Below the pieces are notes generated by a model. That model did no database searches. It was not told where the DNA came from and was given only the letters and a program-made list of their open reading frames with translations. From CAYVMX01 sp964452725 (GTDB lineage Bacteria; Patescibacteriota; Gracilibacteria; JAHISY01), in contig CAYVMX010000003.1 in the NCBI GenBank assembly GCA_964452725.1, positions 1 to 64,000 of the forward strand: a stretch of DNA of 64,000 nucleotides. The letters run 5' to 3'. Shown piece after piece: positions 33,295 through 41,583 of this stretch (positions within the stretch are counted from its first letter, which is position 1; every line of letters starts with the position of its first letter). Position numbers and translations under genes: made by a program.

Positions 33295-36200
33295 TTACTC
33301 TCCGACATACTCACTCCACTCACGGATCGGTAGGTCGCCTGTACCATAGCGGTCGATACTCTCGACGATTAGCTTGGCGATCTGGAGGTTGACCACGAGC
33401 GGTATACCAAAGTCGATAGCCTTACGGCGGATCAGGTAGCCGTTGGTTAGCTCATCGGCTTGGTAGTTCTTTGGGATATTGATCACGAGGTCAAACTTGC
33501 CAGCTGGCAAAAGCTCGGCAATGTTTTGAGATTTCTTCGTCAAGGGGAAATTCACCAATGTATTAGTAACACCATTTTCTTTGAGAAACTTACTCGTACC
33601 TGGTGAGGCGAAGAGCTGATAACCCAGCTCGGTGAGACGCTTGGCAGCAGGTAGGAACTCAACTTTACTCTGGAGCGGACCAGTGCTGAGCAAGATATTT
33701 TTTCGTGGGATTCGGAAGCCGACGGCGATCTGCGCTTTCAAGAATGCTTCGTACATATCGGTACCGAAGCAGGCGACCTCACCTGTGCTTGCCATCTCGA
33801 CTCCTAGTGTCGGATCAGCACCTTTGAGTCGGCTGAAGCTAAACTGTGCGGCTTTGACCCCGACGTGGTCGATGTCGAGGGTGTGGTAGTGCTGCTTACG
33901 CCAAGCTTTTGGCTTCACATGTCCGAGCATACCCTCGATAGCGATCTCGATGAAGTTGTGACCAGTGACTTTACTCACGAAAGGAAAGCTACGGCTGGCG
34001 CGGAGGTTGAGCTCGATGACTTTGACACGATTATTTTTGGCGAGGAACTGAATATTGAATGGACCAGTGATTTTTAATTCTTTGGCGAGCTTTTTGGCGA
34101 CGGCTTTGATTCGCTTCAGTGTTTCGAGGTATGTCTTCTGTGGTGGTAGGACGATCGTCGCGTCGCCGCTATGGACACCAGCATTTTCCACATGTTCACT
34201 CGCAGCATAGATGGTCAGCTCGCCAGCGGCAGCGACACCATCGAAGTCGAGTTCACGGGCGTTTTCTTCGAACTTGGTGATGACGACGGGTGCTTCGGTA
34301 CTGACGGTCGTGGCTTTGGCGAGGTAGCTCTGTAGCTGATCTGGGTTGAATGCCACGCTCATCGCTGCGCCAGAGAGGACATAGCTCGGTCGGACCAGTA
34401 CAGGGTAGCCGACACGTTCAGCGAACTGTAGTGCCTCATTGTCGTGGACAAACTCCGCCCACTCAGGCTGGTCTACTCCGAGTCGGTCGAGCATGGTGCT
34501 AAATTTTTCGCGACTCTCGGCTTGGTCGATATCGTGTGGTGCTGTGCCAAAGATGGGTACTTTTTCTTTGTGGAGTTTACCGACGAGATTATTCGCGATT
34601 TGTCCGCCAGTGCTAACTACGACACCTCGGGGGTTTACTATATCGGTGATGTCGAGTACGCGCTCGACACTGAGCTCATCGAAGTAGAGCTGGTCGCAAG
34701 TATCGTAGTCGGTACTGACTGTCTCGGGGTTGTAGTTGATCATGACAGTCTCATAGCCGTGTTTTTTCAGTGTGTTTACGGCGCTCACGCAGCACCAGTC
34801 AAACTCTACGCTACTGCCGATACAGTACGCGCCACTACCCAGCACTACGGCTTTGGGTTTCCGAGTCGTGGTGATCTGGTCGGAAGTGTCACCGTGGTAG
34901 GTCAGATATAGATAGTTCGTCCGAGCGGGGAACTCGGCGGCGAAAGTGTCAATTTTTTTTACTACTGGTAGGATTCCGCAGCGCTTCCGTTTTTTCCGCA
35001 GCGCTAGCTCATGTATGCCCGCCCGCCAGGCGAGTTGTGCGTCAGAAAAGCCGAGTTTTTTACCTGCGGCAATCTCAGTTTTCCCGATTTTTTTACCAGC
35101 TTTTTTGAGGATCTTTTGTTCAAACTCGACAATGTTTTTACATTTTTCTAGAAACCACGGATCAATGCCCGTGAGACTATGAATCTTCGCCACACTCCAG
35201 CCGTCGCGTAGTGCGCGGGCAATCGCGAAGATGCGTTCAGAGGTAGGATTTTTGATCGAGTGTTCGAGGTTCTCAAATTTGAATCCAGCGTGAGAAAAGC
35301 CGTACGCACCGATCTGGAGCATACGTAATGCTTTTTGGAGTGTCTCTTCGAAGCTGCGCCCGATCGCCATGACTTCACCGACAGACTTCATCTCGGTACC
35401 GATGTGCTCGGTTACTTTACGAAACTTTTGGAGATCCCAGCGCGGGACTTTCAACACTAGATAGTCGAGGGCTGGTTCAAAGCAGGCGGTTGTGTTGCCT
35501 GTCACAGCGTTCGTCAGCTCGTCGAGACGGTAGCCGAGTCCGAGCTTCGCTGCGACGTGCGCTAGTGGATAGCCAGTTGCCTTACTCGCGAGTGCGGAGC
35601 TTCTAGAGAGCCGGGCGTTGACTTCGATCACGCGGTAGTCGAGAGCACCAGTCTCGGGGTTTGGATTCACCGCGTACTGGATATTACACTCGCCGACGAT
35701 GCCGAGGTGTCGGATTACTTTGATCCCGATTTCACGGAGTTCGTGGTACTCACTGTTATCTAGCGTCTGGCTCGGCGCAACCACAATTGATTCACCAGTA
35801 TGGATCCCGAGGGGGTCGAAGTTTTCCATATTACAAATCGTCAGACAGGTGTCGGCACAATCGCGGACGACTTCGTATTCGATTTCTTTCCAGCCACGGA
35901 GATCCTCCTCGATCAGCACTTGCGGACTCTCAGCAAAGGCGATCGCGAGGAGTTTCTTTAGTTCAGTGTCGTTGTGTGCGAAGCCACTGCCCTTGCCGCC
36001 GAGCGCGAAGGCTGCTCGTACGATGACAGGATAGCCGATCTTGTTGGCGGCTTTCACACCTGCTGTCGCAGATTTCACCGCGACAGCGCGAGCGGTACAA
36101 ATATTGATCTGATTGAGTTTTTTTACAAAAAGTGCGCGGTCTTCTGTCGCTTGGATCGTCTCGACTGGTGTACCGAGGACTTTCACGCCGTATTTTTTCA

Positions 36201-36537
36201 ACACACCTTGCTTATAGAGAGCAACTCCACAGTTCAGTGCTGTCTGACCACCGAAAGCGAGGAGGATACCATCGGGCTTCTCACGTTTGATCACACGCTC
36301 GACGAAGCGTGGTGTGACTGGCAGGAAATACACCTTGTCCGCGACACCTTTGCTAGTTTGATTCGTCGCGATGTTCGGGTTGATCAGGACGGTCTCGAGA
36401 CCCTCTTCTTTCAGTGCCTTGATCGCCTGGCTGCCGCTATAGTCAAACTCACCTGCCTGACCAATCATCAATGCGCCACTCCCGAGGATCAAGACTCGTT
36501 TTACTTTGGCGTGCTTTTTGACTTTGGCAGACGGCAT
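33295..36537 (-). CDS. carB: Carbamoyl-phosphate synthase large subunit
   Basis: 1080 residues, full length, with two ATP-grasp halves. The N-terminal half has LGSGALMIGQAGEFDYSG, FGGQTALNCG and EVNARLSRSSALASKATGYPLA; the second half has VLGSGAYCIGSSVEFDWC, VRPSYVLSGAAMSV and ELNLRASRSFPFVSK. The end is a methylglyoxal-synthase-like allosteric domain (GYQLFASPGTSKFLKENGV). It makes carbamoyl phosphate for pyrimidines and arginine. The glutaminase subunit carA is not in the window. The divergent JAMM gene starts 40 bp upstream. Confidence 0.97.
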   Translation of the reverse strand: MPSAKVKKHAKVKRVLILGSGALMIGQAGEFDYSGSQAIKALKEEGLETVLINPNIATNQTSKGVADKVYFLPVTPRFVERVIKREKPDGILLAFGGQTALNCGVALYKQGVLKKYGVKVLGTPVETIQATEDRALFVKKLNQINICTARAVAVKSATAGVKAANKIGYPVIVRAAFALGGKGSGFAHNDTELKKLLAIAFAESPQVLIEEDLRGWKEIEYEVVRDCADTCLTICNMENFDPLGIHTGESIVVAPSQTLDNSEYHELREIGIKVIRHLGIVGECNIQYAVNPNPETGALDYRVIEVNARLSRSSALASKATGYPLAHVAAKLGLGYRLDELTNAVTGNTTACFEPALDYLVLKVPRWDLQKFRKVTEHIGTEMKSVGEVMAIGRSFEETLQKALRMLQIGAYGFSHAGFKFENLEHSIKNPTSERIFAIARALRDGWSVAKIHSLTGIDPWFLEKCKNIVEFEQKILKKAGKKIGKTEIAAGKKLGFSDAQLAWRAGIHELALRKKRKRCGILPVVKKIDTFAAEFPARTNYLYLTYHGDTSDQITTTRKPKAVVLGSGAYCIGSSVEFDWCCVSAVNTLKKHGYETVMINYNPETVSTDYDTCDQLYFDELSVERVLDITDIVNPRGVVVSTGGQIANNLVGKLHKEKVPIFGTAPHDIDQAESREKFSTMLDRLGVDQPEWAEFVHDNEALQFAERVGYPVLVRPSYVLSGAAMSVAFNPDQLQSYLAKATTVSTEAPVVITKFEENARELDFDGVAAAGELTIYAASEHVENAGVHSGDATIVLPPQKTYLETLKRIKAVAKKLAKELKITGPFNIQFLAKNNRVKVIELNLRASRSFPFVSKVTGHNFIEIAIEGMLGHVKPKAWRKQHYHTLDIDHVGVKAAQFSFSRLKGADPTLGVEMASTGEVACFGTDMYEAFLKAQIAVGFRIPRKNILLSTGPLQSKVEFLPAAKRLTELGYQLFASPGTSKFLKENGVTNTLVNFPLTKKSQNIAELLPAGKFDLVINIPKNYQADELTNGYLIRRKAIDFGIPLVVNLQIAKLIVESIDRYGTGDLPIREWSEYVGE

Positions 36538-36563
36538 TTCCGAGGGAGTCTAACCGATTTTGT

Positions 36564-36569
36564 TAGACT
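36564..36569 (+). promoter_or_regulatory. -10 box before JAMM gene, leaderless spacing
   Basis: TAGACT ending 7 nt before the GTG at 36577, supporting that start. It lies in the 40-bp gap to divergent carB. Confidence 0.4.
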
Positions 36570-36576
36570 TTCCAAA

Positions 36577-36978
36577 GTGATTAGCTTAACCCAAGTCGTC
36601 TACGACTCTATCGTCGCTCATGCGCGCCGTGAAGCGCCACGAGAAGCGTGCGGTTTGCTCAGTGGAGTAGACGCCATTACAGAAATTCAAGAGCTCCAGA
36701 ATGTCGAGCAAGAGTCACCCGAAACACGCTATGTGCTCGATCCAACAGAGCAGTTCACAGCTTTTCGGCGGCTCCAAGACTCAAACCAAAAACTACTCGG
36801 GATCTATCACAGTCACCCCGCTAGTCCAGCATATCCGAGTGCGACAGATATTCGGCTCGCTTTTTATCCTGAGGCGGTCTATTTCATCTGCTCGTTGGCG
36901 GAGGCTGAGCCAGTGTTGCGAGCTTTTCGTATAGTCGAGGGTGAGATCAGCGAAGTAGAAATTGAGATTCAATTATAG
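36577..36978 (+). CDS. JAMM/MPN domain (M67) metalloprotease
   Basis: 133 residues from the GTG at 36577; the longer open frame runs antisense through carB and is rejected. The JAMM zinc site is complete: Glu in APREACGLL, then YHSHPASPAYPSATDI giving His, His and Asp. Bacterial relatives remove ubiquitin-like or small sulfur-carrier tails, often in cysteine or cofactor pathways. It heads the strand that continues with sirC-hemC-cobA 80 bp later, so a link to sulfur or siroheme metabolism is possible but unproven. Confidence 0.85.
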   Translation: MISLTQVVYDSIVAHARREAPREACGLLSGVDAITEIQELQNVEQESPETRYVLDPTEQFTAFRRLQDSNQKLLGIYHSHPASPAYPSATDIRLAFYPEAVYFICSLAEAEPVLRAFRIVEGEISEVEIEIQL

Positions 36979-37006
36979 GTAGCAGATGGAGTTTTAACAT
37001 TAGGAG

Positions 37007-37027
37007 ATCCTGAATCAAGTTCAGGAT
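37007..37027. repeat. REP-like palindrome between JAMM gene and sirC
   Basis: ATCCTGAA / TTCAGGAT arms with loop TCAAG, followed by GACAT. The same form (a palindrome followed by GACA) occurs at 44013 as GCCGGA / TCCGGC. Palindromes of this type are dispersed repeats in many bacterial genomes. It could work as a transcriptional pause or mRNA end. Confidence 0.55.
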
Positions 37028-37047
37028 GACATAGGTCAGCTGCCTGT

Positions 37048-37053
37048 TAGAAT
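37048..37053 (+). promoter_or_regulatory. -10 box for sirC-hemC-cobA, leaderless spacing
   Basis: TAGAAT followed by 6 nt and the GTG at 37060. It implies that the siroheme operon has its own promoter after the REP-like palindrome. Confidence 0.5.
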
Positions 37054-37059
37054 AAGCTG

Positions 37060-37608
37060 GTGAACTATCCAGTCTGTCTCGATCTCGCTGGCAAATCAGT
37101 ACTGGTCGTCGGTGGCGGTACGGTCGCGGCGCGTAAAGTCCGCGCGTTACAAAAAGCCAAAGCTAAAGTGAGTGTCGTTGCACCAGAGTTTATAGCGACG
37201 TTCAAACAACTAAAATGCCAGCAGAGTCAGCGTAACTTCCAAGTAGGTGATTTGAAAAATATCTGGCTGGTCATAGCAGCGACAGATGATAAAGAGCTGA
37301 ACAGCAGGATCGCCAAGCTCGCGAATACCAAGCGAATTTTTGTAAATGTTGTGGACTGTCCAGTACTTTGTACTTTCACGCTGCCAGCCGTGGCACGTTC
37401 GGGACATTTGACCATAGCGATCTCGACAGGTGGTCAGTCTCCCCTACTCGCTGCGCGACTCAAAAAGCTAATCCAGCCAAATTTAAAAGAGTTCAGCTCT
37501 CTCACGCGTGAGCTGGGTAAGCTCCGAACCAAAGTCCAATCCAAGCTGGCAACACCAACTAAGCGCAAGCAGTTTTGGCAACAGATTTTAAAAAAGCTCG
37601 ATGATTGA
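37060..37608 (+). CDS. sirC: Precorrin-2 dehydrogenase / siroheme synthase N-terminal type
   Basis: 182 residues. A Met8p/CysG N-terminal-like protein: VCLDLAGKSVLVVGGGTVAARKV is the NAD-binding start, and FVNVVDCPVLCTFTLPAV with GHLTIAISTGGQSPLLAARL is the family core. It oxidises precorrin-2 to sirohydrochlorin; some members also insert iron. Start is the GTG at 37060, 6 nt after a TAGAAT box. Its end overlaps hemC by 8 nt. Confidence 0.88.
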   Translation: MNYPVCLDLAGKSVLVVGGGTVAARKVRALQKAKAKVSVVAPEFIATFKQLKCQQSQRNFQVGDLKNIWLVIAATDDKELNSRIAKLANTKRIFVNVVDCPVLCTFTLPAVARSGHLTIAISTGGQSPLLAARLKKLIQPNLKEFSSLTRELGKLRTKVQSKLATPTKRKQFWQQILKKLDD

Positions 37609-38476
37609 GATCCGCGTCGGCTGTCGAAGGAGTCAACTCGCCCAAGCGCAGACTGATTTGGCGATTCAGTCATTCCAAAAGTATTTTCCTAGACTTCAAT
37701 TCACCAAAAAGCTAATCGAAACAGCTGGTGATCGTGATCAGAGTGCGCTGCCGACCGGTGTCGGTGTCTTCGTCAAAGCACTGGAAGACGAATTATTAAA
37801 CAGCAAGATAGACATCGCACTCCACTCAGCAAAAGATCTACCGACTGCTCTGCCAGCAGGATTACAAATCGTCGCAGTAGGACAACGTGCCGACTGGCGA
37901 GACTGTGTCATCTCGCGCACAGGAGAGCCACTGAGTGAGCTTCGAAGTGCCAAAGTGGGGACGAGTGCCCCACGGAGGATCGCGCAGCTTAGAAGCGCTT
38001 ATAATCGGTTAGAAATAGTGCCGATGCGAGGTAATGTCGATACTCGCCTCCAAAAGTTACATCACGGTGAGTATGACGCGGTTGTGCTGGCAACAGCAGG
38101 ACTACAGCGACTCGGACTATCAGGGCAGATCACTGAATATCTGGACTGTCTACCAGCGGGCGGACAGGGTGTGCTCACTGCCGAGTATCGAGTGGACAAT
38201 AAATTTGTTCAAACAATCGTCGAATCGACAACTTTAAATACTGTACAGGAAGCACTGCTAGCAGAACGAGAGTTTCTACGAACTATTCAGGCTGGCTGCC
38301 AAACACCTGTGGGAGTACTCGCTATGGCTGAAAATGATTCAGTCACACTCAAAGCCGAGCTTTTTACACTCGACGGGTCAAACGTCTATCGTGCCGAACG
38401 GACAGGCAGAGCTGGGCTTGCCGTCGCACGAGAATTAGCCGAAGATTTCCTTACACATGCCAAAGAAATTATTTAA
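37601..38476 (+). CDS. hemC: Hydroxymethylbilane synthase (porphobilinogen deaminase)
   Basis: 291 residues. RVGCRRSQLAQAQTD, DIALHSAKDLPTALP (catalytic Asp region), GTSAPRRIAQL, RGNVDTRLQKL and AGCQTPVGVLA (Cys that binds the dipyrromethane cofactor) are all present. It joins four porphobilinogens. The ATG overlaps the end of sirC by 8 nt and its end overlaps cobA by 20 nt, so the three are one translationally coupled unit. Confidence 0.95.
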   Translation: MIEIRVGCRRSQLAQAQTDLAIQSFQKYFPRLQFTKKLIETAGDRDQSALPTGVGVFVKALEDELLNSKIDIALHSAKDLPTALPAGLQIVAVGQRADWRDCVISRTGEPLSELRSAKVGTSAPRRIAQLRSAYNRLEIVPMRGNVDTRLQKLHHGEYDAVVLATAGLQRLGLSGQITEYLDCLPAGGQGVLTAEYRVDNKFVQTIVESTTLNTVQEALLAEREFLRTIQAGCQTPVGVLAMAENDSVTLKAELFTLDGSNVYRAERTGRAGLAVARELAEDFLTHAKEII

Positions 38477-39236
38477 ATCACTTTCCCTCGATCCACCTCT
38501 TGTTGAAAGGGGGAAGACAGGCGTGGTTACGCTCGTCGGTGCTGGTCCAGGCGATCCAGATCTGATCACCGTAGCAGGACTGCGAGCCTTGCGAAAGGCT
38601 GAGATCGTATTTTACGATGCCTTGGTCGATAAGGAGTTATTAAAAACCTGCTCAGCCAAGTGTCAAAAGGTCTGTGTAGGCAAGCGAGCAGGCAGACACA
38701 GCTATACGCAGACTCAGATCAATACCAAACTACTTGATTCATCCAAGCAATATCAGCGCATCGTCCGCCTCAAAGGCGGTGATCCTTTCCTCTTTGGGCG
38801 AGGTTGTGAAGAGGTCGAGTATTTAAATCAGCATGGCGTTCAAACTTGCGTCATACCGGGCGTTACTTCGGCGCTGGCTGTGCCAGCTGCGGCTGGTATT
38901 CCTGTTACCGATCGACGAGTTACTTCCGACCTTGCGATCATTACAGGTACTGAGACAAGTATTCGCAGCCGCCTCAACTATCGAGCCTACGCCCAGATCG
39001 GCACGCTGGTTTTCCTTATGGGTTACAAAAACCTATCCATGCTTAGCAAAAAGCTCATTCAGGCTGGCAAAGCCAAGACAACTCCTGTCGCGGTGATTTC
39101 ACAGGGTACATTGCCAGAGCAGCAGGTCGTGGTGGGTGATCTAGCTAGTATCAGCGCCAAGGTTGCTACCGCGCAGCTCAAAGCACCAGTCGTGATCGTA
39201 GTAGGTAAAGTGATTAAACTGGCGCGGCACACTTGA
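38457..39236 (+). CDS. cobA: Uroporphyrinogen-III C-methyltransferase (SUMT)
   Basis: 259 residues. The SAM-binding VTLVGAGPGDPDLITVAGLRAL, YDALVDKELL, RLKGGDPFLFGRGCEEVEYL, PGVTSALAVPAAAGIPVTDR and FLMGYKNL are standard for SUMT. It methylates uroporphyrinogen III twice to precorrin-2. The first 22 residues (with LDPPLVERGKTG) are not part of the conserved domain and look encoded by a dispersed repeat at 38493-38515. The ATG lies within hemC. With hemC, hemD and sirC it leads to sirohydrochlorin or siroheme. Confidence 0.93.
   Translation: MPKKLFKSLSLDPPLVERGKTGVVTLVGAGPGDPDLITVAGLRALRKAEIVFYDALVDKELLKTCSAKCQKVCVGKRAGRHSYTQTQINTKLLDSSKQYQRIVRLKGGDPFLFGRGCEEVEYLNQHGVQTCVIPGVTSALAVPAAAGIPVTDRRVTSDLAIITGTETSIRSRLNYRAYAQIGTLVFLMGYKNLSMLSKKLIQAGKAKTTPVAVISQGTLPEQQVVVGDLASISAKVATAQLKAPVVIVVGKVIKLARHT
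38493..38515 (+). repeat. Dispersed repeat-like segment inside cobA 5' end
   Basis: CCACCTCTTG followed by AAAGGGGGAA is an imperfect inverted repeat of the CCTCCC...GGGGGG type, coding for PPLVERGK. A related segment lies in the ATP-grasp gene near 43962-43999. Such repeats are found inside ORF ends in many genomes. Confidence 0.4.
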
Positions 39237-39293
39237 TTTTTGGGCTTATTTCTGGTAGAATAAGAAGATTTAAAAATAAAAACAAACTACAAA

Positions 39294-39806
39294 TTGGCAT
39301 CAAAACAAAATCAGCTCGTCATCAAAAAAAATCCTGAACCGTCACAGGTTTTGCATGTGTTTCAATCGCCTGAGTTTCTTCAGTATGAGCGTGATACTAC
39401 TTGGTATGCTGGAGCTGGTGTTTTTACAGTTTTGCTTGTGGCGATAGGTATCGTTACTCACGCACTTTCGCTAGTGGTGGCGTTTTTACTCGCAATCGCG
39501 GTGTATTTCCTCATCCACCAGCATCCACCACGCATGATCGATGTTCGGATCACACCAGACGGTATTTATCACGGTGAGGAGTTTTTTGCCTTTGGCGAGA
39601 TCAAACACTTTTGGTTCATCCATGAGCCGCCCTATGTCGCCGATCTCAAGATACGCCTCAAGAGAGCCTGGCAGCCGATTCGTACTATTCATATCTACGG
39701 GCAGGATCTCGCCCAGCTACGAGCAGTCTTCGAGCCATATGTCACTGAGCTACCCGATCAAAAAGAATCCTTCCCCGATCTCCTAATCCGTGCAATGCGC
39801 CTCTAG
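39294..39806 (+). CDS. Two-helix membrane protein of unknown function
   Basis: 170 residues from a TTG at 39294; no ATG or GTG fits upstream of the conserved part. Two adjacent transmembrane helices (residues about 40-80) are followed by a small beta-rich cytoplasmic domain (DVRITPDGIYHGEEFFAFGEIKHFWFI, KRAWQPIRTIHIYG) that looks PH-like. It precedes two larger genes by 3 and 1 bp, forming an operon with a VirB6-like protein. I do not recognise a named family with certainty. Confidence 0.55.
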   Translation: MASKQNQLVIKKNPEPSQVLHVFQSPEFLQYERDTTWYAGAGVFTVLLVAIGIVTHALSLVVAFLLAIAVYFLIHQHPPRMIDVRITPDGIYHGEEFFAFGEIKHFWFIHEPPYVADLKIRLKRAWQPIRTIHIYGQDLAQLRAVFEPYVTELPDQKESFPDLLIRAMRL

Positions 39807-39809
39807 ACT

Positions 39810-41582
39810 ATGGGACTCTCTGCTGCTACCAGTCCGTCACCTCAGTCTCAGTATTTCGACGATCTGTCGATTGATACTGATGGCAATTCAGATAATGGTC
39901 CTGAGACCAATCTACAAAAGCAACTGAATAATTTAAAAAACAATCCACAAGCGCAAGTTTTAGTGGAAAAACTCTTGCAATACGAACAACAAATCGCAAA
40001 TAACACCAGCGGTGAACTAAAAACACTAGCAGCAGAGCTGGCACTTTCATTTGATGCCAATGCCAGACCTAATGAACGAGCGAGTATAGATATCTTGCGT
40101 GACTTGGTAGATCGAGTCCCAGAGAGCCTGACGACCGAGTATTTCACCGAAAATTCAGAGTTACTCGTCGGCGATTTCAGTATTTTGTTTGATCGCTATC
40201 TAAATCCGACTGTCGCAGATGGCTATCAGCAGCTCTTCGCGAGCTTTCGAGCAGCACAGCTAAGCCAAATCACGACCGAACTAAAAAACAAAATCCAAAC
40301 TCAGGTCCAAGCTGGTGATAAGTTGGACGCAGGATTTACCCAGCAGCTAACTGCTGACGTCGACTACCTACGCCAGACCAAAGCAGTAGAATTAAAATTA
40401 CTGGCCAGTAAGGACGGCTCAGCCGAGACTATCAGCCTCGCAGAGCTGAGGGAGGCAGGGATAGAAAACCACTCTTCATTTAGTCAAACGTATTTCGAGC
40501 TAATGATGCCAGCTGAGTACCCGACACTAGCTGAGCGCAAAGCAAAATTAACAACCTACCTCGAAAATATCGCCGAGCGACCCGCTACGGCACACACTAG
40601 CGCGAGCCGCGAGCTACTCTATGTCGCTATGCAGCTAGTCGGTGATGGACGTCTGACCGAGCGTGAGATGGCACCAGCAGGTGCGACACCAGAGGAGAAC
40701 CAAATCAGTGCCAAGCTGCGTGCGATTGACTCGCACAAAGTATTCAACGAGACATACGAAGCGGTACTAAAGGGGTTCAGCTCAGACAGTCCAGAGTACA
40801 AAAACCTCCAAGCAGCCTTCGAACAGTCAAGTGACAAAAAGACCAGTAGTGTGAGCGACTTACTCGCGCTCAAGAGACCAAACAAGCATGAAAGAAAAGA
40901 GATCCTAAAGTCGGCAAAAACCGAGGCAGAGCGTACAGAGTTGGACGCACTTATCAGCGATGGTATCCCGACCAAACTCCTCGCTGCACTCGACCTAGCT
41001 CACCGGATCGAGCTAGATCAGCAGGCTGGCTCACTCGATACATCGGGCACATCACTGGGCAAGCACGCCAATATCAGCAATACGCTCCTCTACCTAGGAG
41101 TGAGCAATATCGTTGCGGCTAGTTTGATCATTACGATTATCCAAAATCTCGGCGATCCACTCAGTCTATTTACCAATTCGGTCTTCCTCGCCGATGTCGG
41201 TATCCTCGGTGCGACAGCACATCACTGGGGCATGCTAGAGCTGGGACCCAAGGCTGGTAAAAAAGAGTTCAAAACTAAAATAGTCAAATTAGAACAAAAT
41301 AAAGACCAGACAGTCGCACCACAGGTCAAACAATGGCTCACTGCAATCGACCCAGTTCAATTCAAGCAAAACTCAGAGCTAGAGCGGTATATCGACGAGC
41401 AGGCTCGCGATGGTGTGTATACAGTCGAGGCTGCCGAGCTAAAGTCTTTCTTGCCCAAAGGTGCTGACATACCTGTGCTCAACTCTGAGCCCGCCAAACG
41501 TCAGCTTTTTCGATTACTCAATCATGCTACACAGTATCACCTAGTGCCGACACGCCAGCTCCTCAAGCTTTCCAAAAAATAA
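39810..41582 (+). CDS. Large helical protein of the VirB6-like operon
   Basis: 590 residues, mostly charged and helical, no signal peptide. Two moderately hydrophobic segments near residues 425-475 (NTLLYLGVSNIVAASLIITI and SVFLADVGILGATAHHW) could be membrane helices. No enzyme motif seen. It lies 3 bp after the two-helix protein gene and 1 bp before the VirB6-like gene, so the three probably act together at the membrane, perhaps in a secretion or pilus-like complex. Function unknown. Confidence 0.5.
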   Translation: MGLSAATSPSPQSQYFDDLSIDTDGNSDNGPETNLQKQLNNLKNNPQAQVLVEKLLQYEQQIANNTSGELKTLAAELALSFDANARPNERASIDILRDLVDRVPESLTTEYFTENSELLVGDFSILFDRYLNPTVADGYQQLFASFRAAQLSQITTELKNKIQTQVQAGDKLDAGFTQQLTADVDYLRQTKAVELKLLASKDGSAETISLAELREAGIENHSSFSQTYFELMMPAEYPTLAERKAKLTTYLENIAERPATAHTSASRELLYVAMQLVGDGRLTEREMAPAGATPEENQISAKLRAIDSHKVFNETYEAVLKGFSSDSPEYKNLQAAFEQSSDKKTSSVSDLLALKRPNKHERKEILKSAKTEAERTELDALISDGIPTKLLAALDLAHRIELDQQAGSLDTSGTSLGKHANISNTLLYLGVSNIVAASLIITIIQNLGDPLSLFTNSVFLADVGILGATAHHWGMLELGPKAGKKEFKTKIVKLEQNKDQTVAPQVKQWLTAIDPVQFKQNSELERYIDEQARDGVYTVEAAELKSFLPKGADIPVLNSEPAKRQLFRLLNHATQYHLVPTRQLLKLSKK

Positions 41583-41583
41583 G

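Noticed and set aside
35974..36576. Long N-terminal extension of the JAMM protein
   Set aside because: It runs antisense through carB; the GTG at 36577 with a -10 box 7 nt upstream gives the normal family length.
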